A stretch of 8,261 bases of DNA from Euryarchaeota archaeon UBA501 (GCA_002505685.1 DAVT01000011.1:1233-9493); one strand, 5' to 3'. Shown: positions 1 to 7,200, numbered from the stretch's first letter. Notes: generated from the letters alone by a model not told the origin. A program made the numbers and translations.

Positions 1-459
1 GCACATGTGGCAGCCGAGCAACAGTGCGAACTGCATGATGACGTAGACGACGTTTTCAGGAATTGTACACATATCGCAGTGCATTGCAATTTGACGGAAG
101 AAACCCACCATTTGGTCAATTCACGAACTCTATCGTTAATGCCAGGTATTGGGGCTGATGGCATTGCATGCGGCAACCATCTTGTTTCCTGTGCGCGTGG
201 AGGAATCGTCAACGAAGGCGATGCCCTACAGGCGCTTGAAGATGGAACATTGAGTTCCTGCGCTTTGGATGTGTTTGAGAACGAGCCAGAAACCACCCAC
301 GCTATTTTGCAACATCCCAATTTTCATGGGACTCCACACATCGGTGCAGCGACCTATGAAGCACAGGCGCGCATCGGATTTGAAATGGCCAATTTACTCA
401 TTGGATTCTTCAACGGAGAGACTCCGAAATCAGTTGTAAACAAATCTGTCTTAGAGTAA
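1..459 (+). CDS. serA: D-3-phosphoglycerate dehydrogenase-like 2-hydroxyacid dehydrogenase, C-terminal part (5' end outside window)
   Basis: The reading frame is open from base 1 (Ala-His-Val...), so the GTG at 7 is internal and the gene begins upstream. The fragment carries the end of the NAD-binding domain and the returning part of the catalytic domain. Counting Val at position 7 as residue 1, it shows the family stretch AVHCNLTEETHHLVNS, then CARGGIVNE with the substrate-binding Arg64, LDVFENEP with Glu93, and the catalytic His111 in TPHIGAATYEAQ. By homology it oxidises 3-phosphoglycerate to 3-phosphohydroxypyruvate with NAD, the first step of serine synthesis, in the cytosol. It ends soon after the catalytic domain, so no ACT or other regulatory domain follows; this is the short form. 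About eight extra residues sit between Met45 and the ARGG motif. A glyoxylate/hydroxypyruvate reductase or another 2-hydroxyacid dehydrogenase cannot be excluded without the N-terminus. The polymerase IV gene follows 34 nt downstream. Confidence 0.85.
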   Translation, partial: AHVAAEQQCELHDDVDDVFRNCTHIAVHCNLTEETHHLVNSRTLSLMPGIGADGIACGNHLVSCARGGIVNEGDALQALEDGTLSSCALDVFENEPETTHAILQHPNFHGTPHIGAATYEAQARIGFEMANLLIGFFNGETPKSVVNKSVLE

Positions 460-476
460 GAGTTCTTGAACCCTCG

Positions 477-495
477 ATTGTCTATTCCCGACAAT
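477..495 (+). promoter_or_regulatory. Inverted repeat covering the dinB start codon
   Basis: A perfect 6-bp stem, attgtc (477-482) and gacaat (490-495), encloses a 7-nt loop. The last two stem bases are the A and T of the dinB ATG at 494. If transcribed, it would fold the start codon into a stem. No Shine-Dalgarno-like GAGG or GGAG is seen in the 34 nt after the preceding gene. The inverted repeat is seen directly; a role in translation is inferred. Confidence 0.35.
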
Positions 496-1603
496 GCCTG
501 AGAGGATTCTCATCCACTGTGATTTGGATGCTTTCTATGCATCGGTTGAGACAATCCATCACAATCTAGACCCCAATATTCCCTTGATTATTGGAAGCGA
601 CCCAAAGCAGGGACAGGGGAGAGGGATTGTATCGACATGTAATTACGCGGCTCGTGATTATGGAGTTCGCAGCGCCATGCCAATCTCTGAGGCTTGGCGT
701 CGTTGCCCCGGTCAGCCATTGGGTCCGGCTCTGTATCATCGGGGTGCTCATCGCTTGTACAGAAGAGCCTCAAATCGCGTGATGAAAATTTTATCGAATT
801 ATGCCGATAAATTTGAACAAGCCAGTATTGACGAAGCCTACCTCGATGTTACAGAGCATTGTAGAGGGGATTGGAATGAAGCAGAGGCCCTATGCAGGCA
901 TCTACAACAGTCGATATTCGATGATATTTCGTTGAGCGCATCCTTTGGCATAGGACCCACTCGTGTGGCTGCCAAAATGGCAAGTGAAGCGCGGAAACCT
1001 GGTGGAATTTTCCTCGTTCCACCTGGGGGTTTGCGAGAATTCTTCTCTGCCCATGAATGTAGGGCGGTCCCTGGAATAGGTCCCAAAGCGGCTCAATTAT
1101 TGGGTGAAATGGGGGTACAAACGTTAGAAGATGCCTACAGGGAAGGACCCGATTTTTTGGCAGATGCCTTTGGCCGACGTAGGGCAGAATCACTATGGCG
1201 TATCCTAGACGGTGAATCGTCAAACGAGGTCAGCCCTCTGCGGTCGAGGAAGAGTATCGGGAAAGAGCATACATTTTCCAAAGATATCGACGACCCAGAA
1301 GTCGTCTTCAAAATGCTGAATGAATTGGTTTTCAGAGTGACAAAAAAATTGCTTAATCTAGAAATCACTGCCCGCAATATAGAGGTTAAACTGCGCTACA
1401 AGGGATTTGAGACACTATCACATGCGAGAAGTTTAGCAATATCTCTAGATGATTCAGAAACGTTTGGGAGAATCGCTTCACAATTGTTGGCGAATGTCTA
1501 CGATACAAGCCGCCCTGTTCGGCTAGTTGGATTTAGGTTAGGGGACCTAGAAGCGCCCCCAAATCGACAATCTTCACTTGACACCTTCACTGAAGAGGAG
1601 TAA
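494..1603 (+). CDS. dinB: DNA polymerase IV (Y-family, DinB/Dpo4 type)
   Basis: This 369-residue translesion DNA polymerase has the normal family length. The palm starts with CDLDAFYASVE (metal-binding Asp10, steric-gate aromatic Tyr15). The finger motif YAARDYGVRSAMP is at 51-63. The second catalytic block SIDEAYLDVT carries Asp113 and Glu114. SFGIGPTRVAAKMASEARKP (150-169) follows, then a thumb helix-hairpin-helix VPGIGPKAAQLLGEMGV (192-208) and a little-finger domain opening with SIGKEHTFSKDID (254-266). The last residues, 359-366 (QSSLDTFT), resemble a PCNA-interacting peptide of the QxxLxxF type, with Thr at the usual second aromatic. By family knowledge it copies past damaged template bases with low fidelity and is recruited by the sliding clamp. 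The ATG at 494 was chosen because the conserved palm motif begins within ten residues of it. It lies 34 nt after the dehydrogenase gene, perhaps in one transcript, and its TAA abuts the valS stop codon. Confidence 0.97.
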   Translation: MPERILIHCDLDAFYASVETIHHNLDPNIPLIIGSDPKQGQGRGIVSTCNYAARDYGVRSAMPISEAWRRCPGQPLGPALYHRGAHRLYRRASNRVMKILSNYADKFEQASIDEAYLDVTEHCRGDWNEAEALCRHLQQSIFDDISLSASFGIGPTRVAAKMASEARKPGGIFLVPPGGLREFFSAHECRAVPGIGPKAAQLLGEMGVQTLEDAYREGPDFLADAFGRRRAESLWRILDGESSNEVSPLRSRKSIGKEHTFSKDIDDPEVVFKMLNELVFRVTKKLLNLEITARNIEVKLRYKGFETLSHARSLAISLDDSETFGRIASQLLANVYDTSRPVRLVGFRLGDLEAPPNRQSSLDTFTEEE

Positions 1604-4084
1604 TCAAATCAATTTGTGCATCTCAGTCAGTTCAGGCACAAATTCCGCAAGTTCTGAAGGCACTGCTACCCCTTCGATTTCAGCATTTAGGCTCAGGCCA
1701 GCATCTTTTTTCGCCCTCCATGTTTCACTGTTAAAATCACAAAGTGCTGACGTCAATGTACGCAATCGAGTAGCCTCATCGTCATTTTCGAGGGGAGTTT
1801 GAGGATAATTTCGTATATCCACTGCGCTTTCTCCATAGAGTGTACTGCTCAAATGATGCGTAAAGAATGGGCAAACGGGGCTAAAAATCGTCAATAGGTC
1901 CTTGACAATACGATGAATCGTCCATGCTGCATTGGCATCGTCATCATACAGTCTACGTTTTGCCATTTCGAGCCAGTGGCTTGGTAGAACATCTGTTGCA
2001 AAGTTCTTGATCGTTCGAGTGGCCGTGAATATATCTACATCAGTCCACGATGAGTGAACGTCTTCCAGCACTTGGGTAAACTCTGACAGAATCCAGCGGT
2101 CTCCAGGACACAAATCCCCCGGAGCTTGATCGAGATTCTCCGGAACAGGAAATTGGGAAGCAAAACGTGCTACGTTGAATATCTTAGTCAAGACACCGAA
2201 GTATTTCGCTTCTATTTCTTCAGGGTTGATGTGGAAATCATCACCAACCTGTGCATCACAGGCTTTCCAAAGACGGAAACACTCGCTGCCGATTTTATTC
2301 GCCTTCAGTTGGACACTCTTCTCCGGCCCCTTTACTTTCCACGAACCTGTACGACCTCCTGCCCCACACTCCAACACACTATCTGCATCGATACCGTTGC
2401 CCAGTGATTTGGACATCTTTCGCCCCCACGGGTCCATTCCTAATCCATCAATCCATACGTTTTGGAATCCAGGTTTATCCATGAGCAGTGTACTCTTTAG
2501 TAAGGTGTAATACAACCACGTGCGCACAATCTCTTTGCCTTGAGGCCTTATGCCCGTTGGGAAGGCCTTTTCGAAGGTTTTTGGGTCATTCAAATAGCCG
2601 GATACAAACAGGTTTGAGTTCGATGAATCCATCCAAGTATCAAACACCTTTTCTTCGCCAATGATTTCACCCAAATCACCCATATAATCCGAATATGGCC
2701 CCAAATCTTCGCGCGTATTCCTATCCAAAACCCGGCTATTTTCAGGTGGATTTTCCCGCCATGGTTGCACATAGATTCCCGCAGGTGGGACAATGACCTT
2801 TGATTCGTCCGACGAATACCAAATTGGGATTTCAGTATGATACCATCTTCGACGGCTAATGGGCCAATCAATACTGACATTCTCCATCCAGTCAAGCAAA
2901 AATTGTTTGTTTCGTACAGGTATGAAGTTGATTTCATCTACGTGTTCACGCATTCTGTCCTGAATGTGTGTTTGTCGAACATACCATTCTTTGAGCAGTA
3001 TAATTTCAACAGGATTTTTTCCTCTCTCTGAGACGGGAACTTCCTGTTCTCGATCTTCGATGTTAGCGATGCGACCTTCGGAATCTAACCACTGGATGAT
3101 AGAATCACGAGCCGCTTTTACTGGCATTCCGGACAGTGGTCCCGATATCGATGTCATGCACCCGTCCAAATCGATTGCTTGGAACGGCGTCAACCCCAAT
3201 TCGCGGAACACGGATACGTCGTTTTGGTCACCAAATGAACAAACCATCAGTATACCTGAACCGAATTCCGACTTGACTGAAGGATGAGTTCGTATCTCAA
3301 CTTCTGTAGCACGCCCGTCGACAGGCACGGGCAAAAGGGCTTTTTGACCCACAAGATGGGAATAGCGTGTATCATCCGGGTGTACTACAACAACGCCACA
3401 AGCACAGATCAACTCTGGCCGGGTTGTAGAGATAACCAACTCTTCACCACTCTCTGTTGACCATTTCACGTCAACCAGTTGTGTCTTGCGTTGTAATCTC
3501 TCAACCTCTGCATCTGCAATTGTTGTTCCTTCAACGGGGTCGTAGATATTAGGTCGCAAATCCTCTATAATTTCGCCCCGTTTGAATAGGTCCACGAAAA
3601 TGGCTTGAGTTACAGCACGATAATCGGGGGCATCTGTGAGATATTCCCGAGCGAAGTCACACGAAAGTCCAACTCTTGATGCGGTTTTCCTCATCGCTTG
3701 AGTGTATTCTTCAATCGTTTCCTCACAGAGGCGCAGGAACTCTGCACGATCGTAGGTTTTCATTTTCTTGCCAGTATTTTTCTCTACGGTGAACTCGATG
3801 TTGATGCCATTCCGGTCAACACCCCAAGGAAAGTAAACTTCCTTCCCGAGTAGTCGCTGACTTCTTGCGATAACATCGATCATACTGTATTGTGCAACCG
3901 CTCCAATGTGCCAAGTTCCACTGGGATAAGGTGGAGGGGTATCGATGACGAAAATCTCACGCCCACTATCCGGGTTGAACCCATACCGTTTGTTGTATGA
4001 ATCCGCGTCCGCGTAGTGCGCTTCCTGAATGCGTTTCTCTAGGTCGATTGACCAGCGTTTGTCTGTGATGGTTGGCTTTGCCAT
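1604..4084 (-). CDS. valS: Valyl-tRNA synthetase (archaeal type)
   Basis: This 826-residue class Ia synthetase charges tRNA-Val with valine in the cytosol. The Rossmann fold opens with PPPYPSGTWHIGA, where the signature is HIGA (59-62) rather than HIGH. The CP1 editing domain, which hydrolyses mischarged Thr-tRNA, shows STTRPEL (219-225), VHPDDTRY (234-241) and SGILMVCSFGDQND. The core returns with DWPISRRRWYHTEIPIWY (406-423) and FDTWMDSS (481-488). KMSKS is intact at 556-560. An insert of roughly 20 basic residues (about 576-597) separates KMSKS from FRLWKA. The helical anticodon-binding domain follows (SHWLEMAKRRLY at 702-713, SPVCPFFTHHL at 735-745). No bacterial C-terminal coiled-coil arm is present. 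No cysteine occurs between residues 310 and 572, so the CxxC zinc knuckles common in this core are missing. Isoleucyl-tRNA synthetase is less likely, given the valine-type editing and DWPISRRRW blocks. The ATG at 4084 has a GAGGTG 10 nt upstream. The gene converges on dinB with zero spacing and diverges from the exporter. Confidence 0.95.
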   Translation of the reverse strand: MAKPTITDKRWSIDLEKRIQEAHYADADSYNKRYGFNPDSGREIFVIDTPPPYPSGTWHIGAVAQYSMIDVIARSQRLLGKEVYFPWGVDRNGINIEFTVEKNTGKKMKTYDRAEFLRLCEETIEEYTQAMRKTASRVGLSCDFAREYLTDAPDYRAVTQAIFVDLFKRGEIIEDLRPNIYDPVEGTTIADAEVERLQRKTQLVDVKWSTESGEELVISTTRPELICACGVVVVHPDDTRYSHLVGQKALLPVPVDGRATEVEIRTHPSVKSEFGSGILMVCSFGDQNDVSVFRELGLTPFQAIDLDGCMTSISGPLSGMPVKAARDSIIQWLDSEGRIANIEDREQEVPVSERGKNPVEIILLKEWYVRQTHIQDRMREHVDEINFIPVRNKQFLLDWMENVSIDWPISRRRWYHTEIPIWYSSDESKVIVPPAGIYVQPWRENPPENSRVLDRNTREDLGPYSDYMGDLGEIIGEEKVFDTWMDSSNSNLFVSGYLNDPKTFEKAFPTGIRPQGKEIVRTWLYYTLLKSTLLMDKPGFQNVWIDGLGMDPWGRKMSKSLGNGIDADSVLECGAGGRTGSWKVKGPEKSVQLKANKIGSECFRLWKACDAQVGDDFHINPEEIEAKYFGVLTKIFNVARFASQFPVPENLDQAPGDLCPGDRWILSEFTQVLEDVHSSWTDVDIFTATRTIKNFATDVLPSHWLEMAKRRLYDDDANAAWTIHRIVKDLLTIFSPVCPFFTHHLSSTLYGESAVDIRNYPQTPLENDDEATRLRTLTSALCDFNSETWRAKKDAGLSLNAEIEGVAVPSELAEFVPELTEMHKLI

Positions 4085-4097
4085 GTGGGGTCCCCAC
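4085..4097 (-). promoter_or_regulatory. GC-rich inverted repeat directly before the valS ATG
   Basis: The plus strand reads gtgggg-t-ccccac, a perfect 6-bp dyad with a 1-nt centre. In the valS mRNA it would form a 5-bp stem with a 3-nt loop ending exactly at the start codon. Its 5' arm overlaps the last three bases of the possible Shine-Dalgarno GAGGTG (complement of 4095-4100). If folded it could hide the ribosome-binding site; as DNA it could be an operator. The repeat is seen; its role is inferred. Confidence 0.4.
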
Positions 4098-4100
4098 CTC
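4095..4100 (-). promoter_or_regulatory. valS: Possible Shine-Dalgarno sequence of valS
   Basis: The minus strand reads GAGGTG, complementary to the archaeal 16S 3' tail, with a 10-nt spacer to the valS ATG at 4084. The spacer is on the long side, but folding of the adjacent dyad would shorten the physical distance. It supports 4084 as the start. Confidence 0.4.
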
Positions 4101-4130
4101 GGCCCTACTACGGTTACTCGAACAGGTCCG
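4100..4130 (-). ncRNA. Candidate stem-loop in a GC-rich valS 5' leader
   Basis: On the minus strand, cggacct (complement of 4124-4130) can pair with agggccg (complement of 4100-4106), six of seven positions with one A.G mismatch. The 17-nt loop contains GTTCGAGTAAC, which resembles a tRNA T-loop. The stem ends one base into the GAGGTG of valS. If transcription starts about 26 nt from the AT box at 4187-4193, this stem lies in an approximately 80-nt leader. That would suit an autoregulated aminoacyl-tRNA synthetase leader, but this is inference from one sequence. It is not a tRNA gene: the T-arm and acceptor stems do not close. Confidence 0.25.
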
Positions 4131-4163
4131 GTCGCGCGGTCACGTCACTTGGTTTTCAAGCCT

Positions 4164-4179
4164 CCCGTGGACCACTGGG
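4164..4179. repeat. Imperfect dyad with GTGG-CCAC core in the divergent region
   Basis: The sequence ccc-gtgg-a-ccac-t-ggg is symmetrical except for one unpaired t at 4176. The 1-nt centre cannot form an RNA loop as it stands, so it reads more like a DNA-binding palindrome. Its gtgg/ccac core is shared with the dyad at 4085-4097, about 80 bp away. A regulator binding both is possible but unproven. Confidence 0.3.
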
Positions 4180-4186
4180 CATGAGG

Positions 4187-4193
4187 AATTAAA
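4187..4193. promoter_or_regulatory. AT-rich box, candidate TATA element for the exporter and/or valS
   Basis: The sequence aattaaa is the main AT-rich run in an intergenic region that is otherwise about 65% G+C. Read on the plus strand, a TATA-to-start distance of about 25 bp puts transcription near 4213-4219, downstream of the ATG at 4200 but upstream of the ATG at 4230. Read on the minus strand as TTTAATT it better resembles an archaeal TATA box and would start valS transcription near 4164, giving a leader of about 80 nt. No other convincing TATA box is visible for either gene. Confidence 0.35.
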
Positions 4194-4210
4194 GGTTGAA
4201 TGCTAGGAAG

Positions 4211-4227
4211 GCGCCCCAGAGGGGCGC
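4211..4227 (+). promoter_or_regulatory. Perfect 7-bp GC hairpin just before the exporter ATG
   Basis: The sequence gcgcccc-aga-ggggcgc is a perfect 7-bp stem with a 3-nt loop, ending 2 nt before the ATG at 4230. Its loop and 3' arm include GAGGGG (4219-4224), a possible Shine-Dalgarno, so folding would sequester it. It is not a terminator: the plus strand has no gene end before it and no T-tract after it. It resembles the hairpin before the aminotransferase at 7259-7275 (shared CCC-nnA-GGG core). Confidence 0.45.
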
Positions 4228-4229
4228 GG

Positions 4230-7200
4230 ATGGTTGGCGAAGAAAAGGTCGACAACACCGAAACTGAGCGCCCTACTGTTCAGGATTTTGCCACCGATGT
4301 CAGGCGCAGAATTACTGAATTTGAATCAAGGAAAACGTTCGGTTCTTTACTTTCAGCACCAAAGATGATTCGTAGAGAACTCCAAGAAATGTCGTTTTTC
4401 GGTATGCTGACGGCAATTCCAGCATTGACAGTAGTCCTCTGCCTACTCGTTACAGCCTTCCTTGCCTATCATTCCGGTATTGTCGATGGCATGAAGGATG
4501 AAGCTTCGATGAATGTCAACGGAGACCTAGCGGCATTTCTTCCAGAAGGCAGCGAGGTCGCAGAAAATATCGCAGAAGTGGAGGGTGATTGGACCACGAA
4601 TGTGATGATTATTTATGTTGAATCTGGTAGAACAAACATCACAGATCGTAGCATATTGATGCAACTGGATGAGGTTGAACAAGCCCTGAACACAGTTCCT
4701 TCAGATGATGGTGAGGATGACGACATCAAATACATCCTGAGTATATCATCTGTCGTCAAAGAAATCAATTCTAGCGCCCCGCGTGTTGCGGATGCTTTTG
4801 TCCGGAATGCAGGACAGGCCTGCCCGGTCGGTGCGTGTGATTGGCTTGCGGAAAATGCAAGTGATCTCATTTTAGAAAACGCTGAACTTGTGGGTGGTTA
4901 CGACATCCCTGAAGAACAAGATCGGATTGATCAAATCATCGGGGAGTTGCCGCCCAACGCTCAGGATAAATTGGTTCGTGATGTCGGAGAAAAAAACAAT
5001 GGCACACTAACAGATGAAGAGGTAGGGTACTGGAATCGGGCAGTGATTATTGTCGGTGTGGCTGAAAATGACAAAAATGGAGACGGTATTCCCGATTTGT
5101 CTACCTCTGAGCTCATTCAGCGTACTGAACAAAGAATTCAAAAAATTGCTGAACTCAATAATTGGGGTGGCTTTGATGAAGATGGCAATTGTGGAGTCAA
5201 ATTGACTCAGAGTCAGATAGACCGAGGAGTCAGTCCCAGCGAATTGAAATGCCTACAGATGACATTGACCGGACCCACACCCATTACCAATGCCGTAACA
5301 GAATATACGTTCATTCTGTTTTGGGAAATTTTTCCAATTGGCTGCATCGCTGTAGCCAGTGTCCTTTTCCTATTCCACTGCGATGTACTGCAAACAGGCA
5401 GAATTCGATGGGCACAGGGTATCAAAGTAGTCATCATTGCTGGATTGCCAACCTTATGCTCTGTTTTTGCTACATTAGGCCTCATTGGATTCACAAATTA
5501 TGAAGTCACAATGACTGTGATTATTGTCGGCCCGATTATTCTGGCGCTTGGCGTTTCCTATGGTTTACACATCACCAATAGGTATGCAGAATCAAAAGGA
5601 ACTCCGAAAGAAAAGATGGCACTTGCTTTACAATCGACAGGTCGCGCAGTATTCCTTTCAGCTGTGACAACAGTCATCGGTTTCGTTTCCCTAATTTTGA
5701 CTCCGATGGCACCAATCAAAACAGTGGGTGTTTCTCTAGCGGGTGGTATCATAATCGTCTACCTCTATACCATGGTGATGGTGCCAAATCTGACAATGCT
5801 TCTTGATCTGAAAAAGCCGTCACACGACCCTCCTAAAATATTCATTTTAGCAGTTAGAGCACCGGTGAGATGGAGCCGTATTGCATTGTGCGGATTCATT
5901 ATGATGATGCTAGTTAGTGGTTTGATTTATCAGCCACAGATTAATGAAAATGTGGATCTGCTGGAAATGGCCCCCCAAGGTGAGGATGCACCTGCTGTTG
6001 AGAAGATGATTACCTACTCAGAAGAGTTCGAAGCAGGCCAAGTCGGAATGATTTTGGTGAAATCGGATATTGCGGCAGAGCCAGAATTCTTGACACCAGG
6101 GGACAATGAAGCGCAAAAGGATCCATTCGACAATTTGTACAAAATAGAGAATTTATCCGATATGGTGAACAATATCGATAGTACTACGGCAGTTTCGATT
6201 GCATTTTTGATGAAATCCGTAGGTGCATCACTAAATTTCTCAGGTTCTAGCACGATTGCTGAATGGTGTGAACCGATGCCAGATGTTCCAAGAGAAGTGT
6301 GCAACCTCCTATTCGCTGAAGAATACAATGCGAGTGCAACATTCTGGACAGTATTGCTTGAACTGGATCGGGATCAATCCGCTGGAACCGAGATTCAGAG
6401 TTTCTTGATTTCTGTTTTCTATGATGGCTTAACCCCCGAGTTGCGTCACTTATTCGTTTCAAAGGATTTCCAACGCTCACTCATTTACATCGACATGCCA
6501 TTTATGGATGTTAAGGAAACGCAATGGAGACAGGAAGCAATCGATGGATATGCGGAAGACAGAGACGATTTCGGTTTCCAGCCAAGTGGATTGATTGGTG
6601 TCGCTGCGGTTACGATTGATGTCAACAACCTCATCGTCGGCAGCCAATGGCAGTCTCTCGGTTTCGCACTACTATTCACAGTCGTGACCCTCGGCTTCGT
6701 CTTTAGAGATGCCAAGTTTGCTGCACTGACAACCTTCCCGGTTGTGTTCACAGTCGCGATGCAATGGGCAGTGATGGTGATCCTAGATGTCGATTTATCT
6801 CTCGTAACGGTCATGATTGGCTCGATTTTGGTAGGTGTAGGGGTAGATTTCTCAATCCATATTGCCAATCGTGTACGAGAATTGGGTGGTACGTTGGAGG
6901 CCATTCAGGATTCTTGTGCAAGTACAGGAATGTCGCTGTTTGAAGCCTTTGTCGTCACCTCAGCTGGTTTGATGACTGCTTATCTAATCCCGATTCCTGC
7001 GATTAAGCCATTCGTGTTCGTCATTCTTATCTTACTGCTATTCGCAGCGGTTAGTGCTTTGCTGCTATTGCCAGCAATCTACTCTACATTTGTGAAGATG
7101 GGCTGGGGACTCAGCGGAGGCAGCGACGCCATGAGGAAAAAAGCTGGTCTTTCGGGGGGCTCAAGAGCAATGGTAGCGGAACTCGATGCCGCTGAATCCT

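Noticed and set aside
849..1223. Antisense open frame of 124 codons inside dinB
   Set aside because: It lies opposite conserved catalytic motifs of a clear Y-family polymerase, has no recognisable domain, and is explained as a reading-frame shadow.
1605..1616. caaat-ca-atttg as a bidirectional terminator between dinB and valS
   Set aside because: Five A/T-rich pairs with a 2-nt loop are too weak, and no T-tract follows on either strand.
4100..4175. Possible tRNA gene (minus strand has CTTGAAA like a Ser anticodon loop and GTTCGAGT like a T-loop)
   Set aside because: The anticodon stem around CTTGAAA does not pair, the T-stem does not close around GTTCGAGT, and there is no 7-bp acceptor stem. 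On the plus strand the candidate loop lacks the invariant T33.
6485..6904. Antisense open frame of 139 codons inside the exporter
   Set aside because: It is opposite conserved TM8-TM10 coding sequence, is low-complexity in Thr/Ser/Pro, and has no start signal of its own.
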